From: Corallium rubrum
Taxonomy: Eukaryota > Cnidaria > Anthozoa > Scleralcyonacea > Coralliidae
NCBI GenBank assembly: GCA_964035015.1
Contig: OZ035997.1
Span: forward strand, 88,789,965 to 88,853,964
Reading direction: 5' to 3'
Length of the DNA: 64,000 bases
Shown here in pieces: positions 1-10,562 of the stretch. The translations under genes and the position numbers were made by a program. The notes under the pieces are model-generated. The model was not told the origin of the DNA. It saw nothing but the letters and a program-made list of their open reading frames with translations, and ran no database searches. Each line of letters begins with the position of its first letter. Position 1 is the stretch's first letter.

Positions 1-390
1 GAAGTCAGTTTCCAATTGATTGAGTCAGTAGAAATCTGCTCAACCAGCACTAAGTCCAAAAAATGTTCCGCACTGATGAGAAACCAGATAATTTTGTCCT
101 CATTATCAGTGGCTTCACTAATATATATTTTCATCATTTAAAGTGTCTCAGTATGAAGAGAAAAAACTCGTTGACATTTTTTTGTTTTTATAAACAAAAG
201 AGCATGGCAGGAGCATTCACTGAAAATCTCAAGAAAACCTAGCGTATAGTTCTCGAGCTATATGAACTCTGAAAATTTACCGTGGCTAGTTCGTACATGT
301 ATTTAGAAAAATTTTGGTTTCTTGGTAACAATGTCTTACGACGTACACAGATGGATCATATGCGGTCGAGATTAAAAGGGAGGACTCAAA
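1..390. other. No gene recognised
   Basis: AT-rich sequence with no convincing coding region, RNA gene or repeat boundary on either strand. Confidence 0.5.
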
Positions 391-598
391 AGGACCCGTC
401 CAGTCCTTTCGCAGTTTTTCCAAAATATGTTTCCAAATTTGTATTCGAGCTTCAATGAGTTTCAAGATTTTAGCAATCTTTTCGATATCCTAACTGTAAC
501 AAAAACCCTAACCCTAATCCTAATCAGAAATCTGGTTTACTCCCTTAAACATATTTGACGACATATTTTGGAAAGCCGCGAAAGGACTGGACGGGTCC
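391..598. repeat. Inverted-repeat element with telomere-like core
   Basis: Arms of about 40 bp at 391-430 and 560-598 are near-perfect reverse complements; both hold GGACCCGTCCAGTCCTTTCG. The loop contains a short CCCTAACCCTAATCCTAATC stretch near 505-525 that resembles metazoan telomere repeat. It looks like a MITE. No target-site duplication was identified. Confidence 0.55.
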
Positions 599-1032
599 CT
601 TTGACCCGAAACCGTTGATGCTGAAATCCATTGTTCCTATGCATAGTTTTCTTTCTGCGTACGTCATAAGACAAAAGCACTACGCGAACATGACGACGAC
701 GACCCAAGTACAATAGTATTTTTCAACCAAACAAAGCGTTGAATATTTTGCAGTCCCAATAGTAATCACAACACCGTCTTCGTCAACTGAAGCGTTTTTA
801 CGTTTTCAAGACAACGTTGTGGAATAGCAAAAGCTGTTAGTTTACTTGGGCGTTAATCTATTATACGTCACGTTGTCGAAGCTATGACTGCTTTTTAAAG
901 ATCTTACAAAATACAAAAAGCATACAATATACGATATCCTGATCCGTGGTTTCTTTTAGATGTAGTAAATCGCCGTCGTCGTCCTAGCTTGCTTAAGGTC
1001 CTTATAGTTGACGAGAGCCCAAATTTGTATAG
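599..1032. other. No gene recognised
   Basis: Unique-looking noncoding sequence; no ORF of interest or repeat structure seen. Confidence 0.4.
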
Positions 1033-1146
1033 GTAATCGCATGGGGCCGAGGAAAATTAAGGTTTAATTCGCGACGAGGGTAATTTGTAAGATTTTGAAA
1101 TCACGAGTGAAATTAAACCTTAATTTTACGAGAACTCATGCGATTA
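1033..1146. repeat. Short inverted repeat
   Basis: TAATCGCATG at the left is matched by CATGCGATTA at the right, and AATTAAGGTTTAATT-like inner arms (about 1055-1070 and 1109-1124) pair. The same layout, with diverged sequence, is seen at 45366-45515, so this is probably a MITE family. Confidence 0.5.
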
Positions 1147-1675
1147 TGTGTTATTAATATAGTGGGCGAAATTATTCAAGAGCTATGTTATGTCCAGAAA
1201 ATGTCGAAGACGTACATGTACCTTTAAATCACAGTCGGTGCTCGGCAACATTCCAATTTCCTCGCTCTATTATACTATTCCTGTTTCTTTCTTTTTGTAA
1301 ACACAGGCAAAAGTTCGTACATTTTCTAGTGTATTCATTTTCACTAATAGTTTACACTCCTTCAATAGTTTAGATTAGTTCAAAGTAAACAAGACCCAAA
1401 AACCTTGCAGATTTGTTGAAAAAAAGTCAGTCCTCTGAGGTTCACTGTTGCTAAGTAACAAAGCGACCAATCACATGCAAGTACTGTACCGCTGTTCAGG
1501 GAACCAATCAAGTGCAAGTAATTTTGCCCTGAATTACAAAAAAATGCCCTCTTCATTAGCCAATCATATTCAAGTAATTTTGTCCTGTATATTATTACTC
1601 CAGATATTAAATAGCTATGATAAACGTTGACAGTTAATAGCTCGAAGACTCTATACTGTCGTTTGCATCACCGCG

Positions 1676-1856
1676 GAAACACCGCCCGTCAAAACATGTT
1701 CAAAAGTTAACTGTTTTGGAATTGACACCGCGGGATTGACAAGACGTGATTGGCTAAGAGCACAAGCATGTATGTATCGAAAGGAAACATAATATGTTTA
1801 GGAAATCTTTTATATTTGACGTTGAAATAGAACATGTGTTGACGGGCGGTGTTTCC
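1676..1856. repeat. Inverted repeat around the CACCGCCCGTC motif
   Basis: Arms 1676-1701 and 1830-1856 are reverse complements with about one mismatch. They contain GAAACACCGCCCGTCAA and an ACATGTTC end. The interior has no coding potential. Confidence 0.5.
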
Positions 1857-2144
1857 ACTTAGGTGCAAGCGACTTTACACAGGTGGGATTCTTTTGAAAT
1901 TTTTGGTGAATGCTTCTGCTATGTTCTTTTGTTCATCAAAAGAAAAAAATGGCAGCGAGTTTTTCACTTCATAGACACACTTTAATTCCAGTTGTGATAA
2001 CACTCTTAAATATATGTCCCTTTAATCTAAGATTGATGTTTCTTTTAGGGCTGCTGTCTTTGGTTCCTTGGTCTACCATGTTCGGCATTATTAACAGTAC
2101 TTCTTCCTAGCTATCATAGATTAAGGGTAAGTTAAGGTGTACGG

Positions 2145-2743
2145 TAAGGTTTGCAGTCTCATTTCAGCAAAGCGCTCTCAATTCGTCAGAATTTATGCTA
2201 CAAAAATAAAACAGATATCGTTGGCTAGTACTAATTTGTAGAAAACAATGTTGTATTTGACTTTGCGATAAACCCAAGCCAATAATAGTTGCGAATTTTT
2301 CAAGTAAAACCAGAGGGCTTCACTCGGGGCGACTTAAGAACAAACCGTTTCATTTTGTTCAAAACATTTTTTTCACAGTTCGATTCCGATATAAATTTCC
2401 AACAAAAAGTTTCACCGTTTTTCTATTTATTGCCTGGTTTCGATTTTATGGCTTTATTTGTCCGAATGTTGGTCGAAAAACAGTTGGTCGTCAATAAAAT
2501 TAGCCAAACTCGACATATCAAAAAACGTTGAAATTAAAACGCTTTTTACTTGAGGCGCCCCGAGTGAAGCCCTCTGGTTTTAATTTAAAAATTCACAACT
2601 ATTATTGGTTTGTATTTATCGCCAAATGAAAGACAACATTGTATTCTACAAATTAATAGCTCTCTAACGATATATATTTTATTTTTGTGGCGTAAATTCT
2701 GACGAATTGAGAGCGCTTTACCGAAATGACCCTGCAAACCTTA
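2145..2743. repeat. Long foldback element
   Basis: Two arms of about 190 bp (2145-2332 and 2555-2743) are diverged reverse complements across a loop of about 220 bp. Matching landmarks are AAGGTTTGCAG at the outer end and CCAGAGGGCTTCACTCGGGG at the inner end. No transposase is present. It is probably a non-autonomous foldback or MITE. Confidence 0.7.
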
Positions 2744-2831
2744 ATAACGTCCTTAATAAATAGTCCTTAAGTCCTTAATAACAGATTGCATGCGAATTTT
2801 GATTTTGTCACGAAAATCCGACAATGTAAAT

Positions 2832-3005
2832 GTGAGTGAGTGAGTGAGTGAGTGAGTGAGTGAGTGAGTGAGTGAGTGAGTGAGTGAGTGAGTGAGTGAG
2901 TGAGTGAGTGAGTGAGTGAGTGAGTGAGTGAGTGAGTGAGTGAGTGAGTGAGTGAGTGAGTGAGTGAGTGAGTGAGTGAGTGAGTGAGTGAGTGAGTGAG
3001 TGAGT
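2832..3005. repeat. (TGAG)n microsatellite
   Basis: About 170 bp of nearly uninterrupted TGAG tetranucleotide. The open frames it creates on both strands are artefacts of the repeat. Confidence 0.97.
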
Positions 3006-3180
3006 AAATATTGTAGAAGATGATACGATGTAGATTGTTTTTATCTGACGTCACCCTGACGGCTTTTTATTGGTGTCCCAAGACAATGAAATGGCGCCCA
3101 TATTGCATGGTGTATATACCAACTATCGAGAATTTAGCTCTATTGTTTTTTTATTAGTATAAACTCCACTAATTAGATGC

Positions 3181-3822
3181 TGTTCATATGAGGCGACCTA
3201 TAGCCCGGTTACCGTGGGCTAATTTTATGTCACGGAAATTTCTTATTATGACTATTTGAGAAATGCAGAATGACCTAACAAAGAAAAAAACCCCCAAAAA
3301 ACAAGCTTTTCTGTAAGTATAGCACACAGGGCACTCTAATTCTTTTTTGCAGTCAAAGAAAGATTTTTACTCGGGCTACCTGTGGTAGGCCGGGTCTAGG
3401 TTTCGGCTCTGTTTCTCTTTTTTGGGGGGTGTCACGACTTTTTACTTCCGTTACTATTAATGCTTCCGGTGAGTTGTTAGGCACGTGACTGAGTGAGGCC
3501 GTGAGGCATGTTGTAAGTTCTTTGCTCCTTTCGCTTTTGAACTTAGACAAAAATTTGAACAACTTTGCCTTTTGATCAGGGTGTTCTTGCACGTTCTTGG
3601 CAGATATTGAGAGTGACTGACTGACTGGCTGTAGTTTAACAGTGATCAGATGTGGCTGACAACTGTCTTGATCGTAAATATGTTTACCTGTGTGAAGTAT
3701 GCACCACATTCACCCATTCAAGGCTCCGCGCACTTGCCAGTTCGTAGCCCGAGTGGACGCCTGGCGAGTTGTTGTGACATAAAATCAGCTCAATAACCAA
3801 GCTAGCTCGCCTCATGTGAACA
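3181..3822. mobile_element. MITE-like element with a nested second element
   Basis: Outer termini TGTTCATATGAGGCGA (3181) and its reverse complement (ending 3822) bracket a second element with termini CTCGGGCTAC (3370-3379) and GTAGCCCGAG (3744-3753). The inner element is homologous to 25964-26735 and has the same termini as the element at 43097-43576, so it is dispersed. No clear target-site duplication for either layer. Confidence 0.55.
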
Positions 3823-3984
3823 ATAGCCTTTATTATATTAGATAGCCTTTATTTTAACACGGTAGATATTTAAGTTACTGTACAAGCTTGTGAGTCAAAT
3901 TGTCTATTGGTGATAGACTACTAGTAGCGAAAGAGTCCAGTTTTAAATGCAAAATAATGGCAGAAACCAAGACCAGCCGACAAC

Positions 3985-4670
3985 TTGAAAAAGTATAGAA
4001 TAAAACATATTCCGAAGAATAATGCCATCCTGAAAACTCAAGATATGAGTCAAACGAGTGCATGGAACTTTAGTGAAAATTGTAATATTCCGACTTTATT
4101 TCAAAGTCATCATCAGACAAGTGAAAATACAAAAACATGCCAGGTCTATATATACAAGTCAAAAGTTCGATGACATCATCGGCAACAAAAGAAAAGAAAA
4201 CCTATCACTATTTACACGAGTTAGAAAACCTATCACTAGCTAATTACACGAGACGTCAGAACACCTAACACTATAGAAGTAGAGAGACTATAGGCAAAAA
4301 GTGACAGTTCTTTGCTATAGCCATAAGGCCCGAGTTTAGCTTGGGTTTGGTAAACTTAATTTGCAATGCTGCCATTATTAATAGTTGATTAGTGTATTAG
4401 TGTTGGTTAGTTGAATAAAGAATTTTATAGTTGTTGAAAATTAGGTTTTTCATACTGGTAGTCAAGTTTATTTTCTTTTGTAGCCGATGATGTCATCGAA
4501 CTTTTGAATATAAACCTGGCATGTTTTTGTATTTCCACTTGTCTGATGACGACTTTGAAATAAAGTCGAAATGTTACGATTAGTTAGACTATAGTTCCAC
4601 TTGTTTGACTCATATCTTGAGTTTTCTGGATGGCATTATTCTTTGGAATATGTTTTATTCTGTAATGGCA
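3985..4670. repeat. Inverted pair of retroelement-like ends, hammerhead-like core
   Basis: A minus-strand copy (about 3985-4215) faces a plus-strand copy (about 4455-4670), roughly 85% alike. Both carry CTGATGA followed by a hairpin GACTTT..AAAGTC and then an A-rich GAAA-like stretch. That order matches the hammerhead core known from Penelope-like elements, but the register of GAAA is degenerate in the plus copy and reads GAAT in the minus copy. No reverse transcriptase is seen here. Confidence 0.5.
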
Positions 4671-5040
4671 GAAAATTCGTGTTTTTTGTTTTTTTTTTTA
4701 AATATTTTGGTTTATACTCCAACAATTCGTCTAAATATATCGTCGATATTGTTTCGACTTGTTAGGCCATAATTTAACGTTTATGGGAGTTCATAATAAA
4801 TCTCTTCATTGACGGCGCCAATTTCCAGGTTCTCGCTTTTATTACTGACACTACGTACGACGAAATGCTATTTCTTTACTGATGTGGCGTTGCTTTAATT
4901 CTTAATAATTTGAATTATTCTTAGTAATTTTAACAATTTTAATAGCTTTATTAATTTAAAAAATATTAATAAATTTAATTATTTTTATTAATTTTTATAA
5001 GAGAGTTTTTGAGCAATTAGCTAGGGAAGTCGTTTGTATA
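4671..5040. other. AT-rich spacer
   Basis: Strongly AT-rich, with repeated TTAATTTTTA-like words at 4900-5000. No gene seen. Confidence 0.5.
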
Positions 5041-5042
5041 TA

Positions 5043-5337
5043 CAGGGTGTATAAAAAAAAAGGCTACCCTTAGAAAATATAATTAACATTCTTTTCAAAT
5101 AACCTATTGTATATTGACAGCCCTGGACACCTCTGAAGTCACGGATGCGTAAAAAACAAATGGTCGTATACACCTGGGAAATTACGATAACTTCTAAACG
5201 TATGAAGGAGCATTATATTCATATCAGTTCGATTAAAAATGGTTCAACTGACCACAGGGCTGTCAATATACAATAGGTTATTTGAAAAGAATGTTAATTA
5301 TATTTTCTAAGGGTAGCCTTTTTTTTGATACACCCTG
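5043..5337. mobile_element. TA-flanked MITE (Tc1/mariner-like), copy 1
   Basis: Terminal inverted repeats of about 85 bp begin CAGGGTGTATAAAAAAAAAG and end in the complement CACCCTG. The element is flanked by TA on both sides (5041-5042 and 5338-5339), the target duplication of Tc1/mariner elements. It is 295 bp long with no coding capacity. Confidence 0.85.
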
Positions 5338-5339
5338 TA

Positions 5340-6240
5340 GTTGCGGTACTCTATACACTTAATTCTGCTCCCGAGGGAAACAGTTTTGTTTTCCCAAGAG
5401 TCTTGATATTTCCCGAGACGAAGTCGAGGGAAACATCGAGACTCGAGGGAAAACAAAACTAACTGTTTCCCGAGGGATCAGACATCAAGTGTTTTGTTAT
5501 ACAGGGTGTATAAAAAAAAAGGCTACCCTTAGAAAATATAATTAACATTCTTTTCAAATAACCTATTGTATATTGACAGCCCTGTGGTCAGTTGAACCAT
5601 TTTTAATCGAACTGATATGAATATAATTAACATTTTTATTTCAGTTATGCTCCTTCATACGTTTAGAAGCTATCGTAATTTCCCAGGTGTATACGACCAT
5701 TTGTTTTTTACGCATCCGTGACTTCAGAGGTGTCCAGGGCTGTCAATATACAATAGGTTATTTGAAAAGAATGTTAATTATATTTTCTAAGGGTAGCCTT
5801 TTTTTTGATACACCCTGTATAGCTTGAGTTTCGCTGAATAATTTCGACGTTTATCAAGGGAAAGTACACAAAAGACAAACGCTAAGACTTACCAAAACAC
5901 TTCGCCTGGCTCCGTTATTTCACTTCAACCAAACAAATATAAGTCTCAGAACAAAAGAACAGCAATACATTTCTCTAGTTAATCTTCACACATGCTTTGA
6001 AGACCTATAAATATTCTTTTTTCGTACCAAACAAGCTTTTGTTTATAGGATGCCGTGAAGAGTTCAAAGTTCTAGCGGGCAACAATTGAAATCTTATTGA
6101 CCGAGCAATAAGTTCTCAATTGTTGCCCGCTCGGTAGACATTGAAATTTAGCTAAGGTCATATGTGACCACAAACCAACCAATGACAGTCATCGTTGTAT
6201 CCAGCGAAACTCTAGCTATATAACAACACTATTTATTGTT
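5340..6240 (-). repeat. Dispersed repeat with internal palindromes, interrupted by MITE copy 2
   Basis: 5357-5494 is a palindromic GAGGGAAACAGTTTTGTTTTCCC unit also present at 45216-45364. A second palindrome, GCGGGCAACAATTGA and its complement, spans 6077-6132. Flanking words (CTATATAACRAA, GTCACAT) match the 45.05-45.36 kb region in opposite orientation, so both are copies of one element. Copy 2 of the TA-flanked MITE sits inside it at 5502-5817. Confidence 0.5.
5502..5817. mobile_element. TA-flanked MITE, copy 2, opposite orientation
   Basis: Same termini as the copy at 5043-5337, with TA at 5500-5501 and 5818-5819. The unique interior is reverse-complemented relative to copy 1 and has an extra segment of about 20 bp near 5630-5650. 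The two therefore inserted independently in opposite directions within 500 bp of each other. Confidence 0.85.
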
Positions 6241-6719
6241 AACATTTCTGATTCTGTATTACTTATTCCAACTCTTTTGACTAATTGCAACTATTTCTTC
6301 AACCTTGTAACTATTTTTTGCATTTTATGATGTTATTTCTTCTATCTATGTAGACATGCTGCATGTATTGTGTGGGGCCCGGGGCAACTTATCGATTTGG
6401 GGGCCCTGATGACGTCACACATCATAGGGTCGTGTCTTGGGTTGGCTAAAAATGAAGTTAGTGTTACTGATCTTTACACTTTCTGGGCCTCATGTTTTCT
6501 TACGGGGGCCCTTCTCAAGTTCGGGGCCCGGCCCCCTCTCTCGCGGGCCTGTACATGCTCGTGTTTTTTTTTATATCAACTTGAACTCAAATTCATATTC
6601 TAACGTACGTAGTGGCACTCAACTATCACAAACTTGGGTAATTCTTTAAAAAAACCCAACTAAGAATATGTTATTCGCCAATAGCAAGCGCGATCATTTC
6701 AAAGTCACACAGACATTTT
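6241..6719. other. No gene recognised
   Basis: Contains a GGGGCCC-rich stretch around 6373-6550, similar in style to hAT subterminal DNA, but no paired ends were identified. No coding evidence. Confidence 0.4.
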
Positions 6720-7200
6720 CATAGGCATAGAGTTTTGTTTTTGTCTAGGGGGGCTGAAGTGCTCAACCGGGCCTTTCTAAGAATTTTGTCGTGGGGGGCG
6801 TTTACAAAAAGGGACTCTTCTAGGGGGCGTGCGGGGGCATGCCCCCCGGAAATTTTTGAAATTTAGAGTCTTGGAAATGCCATTTCCTGCATTCTGAGGG
6901 GTGATTTTTAAGAACACTGAAGGTCATGAAATGTCATAAAACTAGTTAAAATACAAGACATTTCGACAATTTTTCGATGTTGTGTTTACTGGGTTGACTT
7001 ATCACTGTATATGGGTGCTTTTGGCTGACAGGAATGAGGCTGTAACAGTTACTTTAGCCTAACGAGTAACCTATAATTTATGAATGGTGATTGATGATTC
7101 AGTTGCTGCAAAATTTGGGGGGGGGGGGGGGGGCTCAGTCCCCCATTGAGATTTCTCCGGGGGCTAAAGCCCCTCAGTCCCCCTATACTCTACGCCTATG
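6720..7200. mobile_element. Non-autonomous hAT element, 481 bp
   Basis: Left end CATAGGCATAGAG and right end CTCTACGCCTATG are imperfect TIRs. The 8-bp duplication GACATTTT lies exactly outside both (6712-6719 and 7201-7208), as for hAT elements. A G run of about 16-17 and CCCCTAAAGC-type subterminal DNA lie near the right end. The interior near 6835-6900 resembles 62390-62480. Confidence 0.9.
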
Positions 7201-7293
7201 GACATTTTAAGACCAAGGTCTGATGACATAAGACATCAATTTCCTACTTCGTGGACTGTTTGTTTATTTGATTATTGTTATTAAATTTAATAT

Positions 7294-7503
7294 AATTGTC
7301 AGTTGTTTGCTGTACAAGCTGTGTTAGTAATACTCAGAAAAACTCTGAGCTCTAAGCGGGACTCGAACCCACAACCTTCTGCATGCTAGCCAGATGCTCT
7401 AACCATCGAGTCACTAAAACTCCCGCTTAGAATTCTGCTTAGAGCTCAGAGTTTTTCTGAGTATTACTAACACAGCTTGTACAGCAAACAACTTGACAAT
7501 TAT
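7294..7503. repeat. Foldback hairpin enclosing a tRNA-like sequence
   Basis: Arms 7294-7351 and 7441-7501 are almost perfect reverse complements over about 60 bp, differing by a one-base indel. The loop between them is the tRNA-like segment. Read as RNA this would fold into a long hairpin. Confidence 0.8.
7350..7432 (-). tRNA. tRNA-like sequence, Ala(AGC)-type loop, probably a pseudogene
   Basis: On the minus strand there is an intact B-box-like GGTTCGAGTCCC, an A-box-like CTCGATGGTTAGAGC, and an anticodon-type loop CTAGCAT giving AGC between stem halves that pair 4 of 5. AAGCGGG and CCCGCTT could form the acceptor stem. The gap between acceptor and D arm is several bases too long for a normal tRNA, so it is probably a tRNA-derived insert, not a working gene. 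Confidence 0.45.
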
Positions 7504-7899
7504 TACTAACATCAAGCTGGAATTTCTGAAACGAAATTTAATATAATTGTAAATAGTATACTCCTTTAATGCACGATTTTGTATGTAATTAAATGTGCAG
7601 AGCCGCAGTGTAAACTACTGGTCAACCAGTAACCCGTGTTACCCTAATACTAAGTTCTTTTTATTACTATTTTGTGTCCATTTTTTAGATTATTACATTT
7701 GGTCAGCGTACAGCAGAGATGATCGCGGTCTTGTTGCTCTATAAGCTGTTTTTGTCTCGAAGTTTGTACTGGGAAGTTTCTTCGCTATCCTCGGCTACCT
7801 TACCATTAAGACTAGATAAAGCATTTGGAAAGAAGACTTATAAAACATACAGCAAGTGAAGTGACACAGGTTGTTCAATACGAAGGTACTCTGTGGCAT
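7504..7899. other. No gene recognised
   Basis: Noncoding sequence between repeats; nothing identified. Confidence 0.4.
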
Positions 7900-9515
7900 G
7901 GTGTTTAAAGTGCCTATATGAAACGAACATTAAGTCTGTCAAATTTGAAAGAACTCATAAAATGATAGAGTAACATCTTTTGTAGTTTTTCGTTTCCTTG
8001 CTTCGTTCTTGAGATACTTCAGTTACTATATTCGGAAATCAAGTATTTTGACGTCACATTTGATAACAATGAGTTATCGGAGAAGGTTGTTTACTAGGCT
8101 CGATTTCCAGCCTTATCTCGACTCGCGGGACTTTACCCGCGTACGAACGGCTGGACGCGTGAGCGGCTTGTTATGTCTGTGACGAGGTATCATCGGTTTC
8201 AAATTATGAAGCTTAACCATCCAATAAAACCATCCCACAAGCCGGATGTTAAACTTGAACACATAAAGGTAAAAACTCTATAGGGGTGTTGTGGTCGGGG
8301 TCTGAGAGGTGGGACATTTTTCCGGGGGGTTGTGGTTAGGTTTAGGGTTTCCGGGGGGTGTGATTAGGTTTAGGGTTTCCGGGGGAGGGGGTATGGGGGT
8401 GAGGTTTCGTTTAAAAAGGTTGTCTAATCAGATGGTGGTTTTAGTAGTTGGTTAAGCTTCATAATTTGAAGGAAATGATAGCTCCTGTGACGTAATGCAT
8501 AATTTTCACACGGCAAAGATATTTTTGTCATTCATCCAACCGACACTAAACAGAGTCAGTGAACGATAAATCGCGGATGTTTGAAATGGCAGAAATGCAG
8601 CAAAGACACGACTTATAATTTAGTGAGCTTCATGAACTGAAGCAAGGTTCAATCTTTTCTTATGGATATCTTTAATCAAGAGTTAGGCCCGCCATTTCAC
8701 GAAGACACAAACGGTATTTAGGTATTAATGTAAATAAACAATCTAACATTCACCAGGTTCAATTCGCTTTTTAGCATCTTCGTCGTTCTATAAATCGTCG
8801 CCGAACTCTGCCGTGATTCAAACTGACTTGAGAAACCGCATCAGATCATCTTCCATGAAAGAAATCAAAGGCCAAATCGCAGTTGTGATTGATTTCGACT
8901 TAGGTTTTACGATATCAACAAACTATTGACGCTGACTGAAATATCAGTAATCTTCCTGACCTAGTAATGGTCACGTTGTAAATCGTTTAAAGAAATAATC
9001 TTCAAAAGTTTCGAAAATTTGGTCGTACGCCTCACTTATTAGCTTTCCATTGACCGCCACTTTGGGCTGTCACGATAATTTATACAAATGTTCAATAATA
9101 TATGCCTGCTGAAAATGTGCAGGCGCGTTTGTGATTGGTGGAAATTGACAATGACAAGCTCACGAGCCCAGCCGTGATTTCGGGGGCGGGTCGCAGCCCG
9201 AAATAAGGCTGGAAACCGAGCCTAGTTGTTTACCTGTTTGCTATTATTAAACATAATCACTTGAAAATCTTCATGTTTGGTTTTGTAGGATAAACACATC
9301 CACACGCTCTCTTCGAATTAATTTGATTTGATAATAGCAAAGATAGGTAATCTTCTCCAATTAGTCATTTTTTTGCATGTGACGTCAAAATGTCTACAAC
9401 GAAGCAAGGAAACGAAAAACTGTAAAATATGTCACTCTGTTATTTTAAGTGTTCTTTCAAATAACACAGTAAGTTAATAATTTTCGTTTCATGGACAATT
9501 TAAGTAAAGTTAGTC
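7900..9515. repeat. Outer inverted-repeat element split by a younger insertion
   Basis: 7905-8075 and 9330-9510 are diverged reverse complements; shared words are GTTTTTCGTTTCCTTGCTTCG and a TGACGTCACAT segment. The element at 8095-9224 was inserted into its loop, as the duplicated GTTGTTTAC shows. Confidence 0.6.
8095..9224. mobile_element. 1.13-kb DNA transposon, 9-bp target duplication (Mutator-like?)
   Basis: Termini TAGGCTCGATTTCCAGCCTT and its near-complement end at 9224. GTTGTTTAC is duplicated exactly outside (8086-8094 and 9225-9233). Nine bases fits the Mutator superfamily, but no transposase is present, so the assignment is inferred. A second inverted repeat sits inside (about 8198-8475, AAATTATGAAGCTTAACCA at both ends). 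A related right end occurs at 41409-41430. Confidence 0.8.
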
Positions 9516-10062
9516 GAACCGTTATATACCGACATACCGTTGATAAACCTATTGAGCTAATTTAGAAAATAACCTCCCCACCCCAGGCATCTACCATGGT
9601 TTTGTTCATGCTTATAGGATAATGTATACACAAATATTTTATTTTATTTTAATAACTTTGCCATACACGTTACAAACATAAATACAGACATTAAGACAAC
9701 AGGCTGGGTAACCGCAACAGCTAGTGCCAATTACTGCGGCCCAATTACTTTCACACTTGCTGAACAGATTTTATTTTCGGAATAATGAAGTAATCAGCTA
9801 ATAACAGTGTTTAGGTTCAATCACTCAACCATAGATCATGGAAGAGGCACTGGATAGTCAACTTAACAAAACCGGAAACGAAGTTTGCTCAACTTACTAT
9901 GGACTTAACAGGTAGTCCCATATAGCTAAAATCAGATACTACTGAACTTAAGTAACATTACACTATGTAATTAATAGTTTTGCACGAGTCAAAAATGATA
10001 TTTGTGCGCAGGGAAAAGGAAAAATATTCTGAAAATGTTATAGAAGTAACTCATTGGGGGAG
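9516..10062. other. No gene recognised; scattered repeat fragments
   Basis: GTTCAATCACTCAACC at about 9815 recurs near 13292, and CCGGAAACGAAGTTTGC at about 9872 recurs near 24936. No gene evidence. Confidence 0.4.
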
Positions 10063-10490
10063 CACGGATGGCGTGTGCTGTTAGCCCGCTGCCTCTCACC
10101 AATAAGTTAAGCCCCGTTAGACGGGGTTAGTACTTGGATGGGTGTCCGCTTGGGAATGACCTATTTGATTGTGCATGTATATCGGGCAGAGACAAAGATT
10201 CATGCATGCATTTAGAAACTGCTAACACTATGTACCTTCAGTTGTTTTGCTATGCGTACACAGCATAATCCGCCCAGGAACCATTGTCCATTTGAACTGT
10301 TTGATCCCTGAATCTTGTTTGGATCGTACCAAAATCAAGAGTTTCTTATCGTGTATTGTCGAGCTTGGAACTCATATGAGTAGAGTTGTAGTTGATCTCT
10401 CCTGTGCTTCGAGGGTTTTTCGCCGAGCTCTCCGATTTTCTTCCCTCCGTTAAATCAACCTACATCTTAGCTGTGATCCGTGGTCTGAAC
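10063..10490 (+). mobile_element. SINE with 5S rRNA-like promoter and conserved central domain, copy 1
   Basis: The head at 10063-10115 looks tRNA-like in its first part. It runs into GGGGTTAGTACTTGGATGGG and CCGCTTGGGAAT, the 5S rRNA internal promoter (box C) region. From 10360 a second block with TCTCCTGTGCTTCGAGGG and a CTCCGATTTTCTTCC segment matches 24430-24540. This block resembles the deeply conserved central domain described for some metazoan SINEs (Nin-DC type); that name is from memory and tentative. It is not a functional 5S gene, because the 5' and 3' thirds are absent. Confidence 0.7.
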
Positions 10491-10516
10491 TGTGTCGTAT
10501 GGCGGCTGCCTGGATA

Positions 10517-10562
10517 GCCGCAGACGACTAAACCCCGGTACCGGGGTTTAGTCGTTTGCGGC
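10517..10562. repeat. Near-perfect 46-bp palindrome
   Basis: Centred between 10539 and 10540: a perfect 32-bp core, then one G/T mismatch, then GCCGCA/TGCGGC. It holds GGTACC at the centre and lies in a GC-rich tail just downstream of the 5S-like SINE. In RNA it would be a very stable hairpin without a usable loop. Confidence 0.9.

Noticed and set aside
2767..3054. Leu-Thr-His-Ser repeat protein (-)
   Set aside because: Pure (TGAG)n microsatellite translation.
10100..10165. Genuine 5S rRNA gene
   Set aside because: Only the middle/3' promoter region matches; the rest is SINE sequence and a second degenerate copy exists at 24.4 kb.
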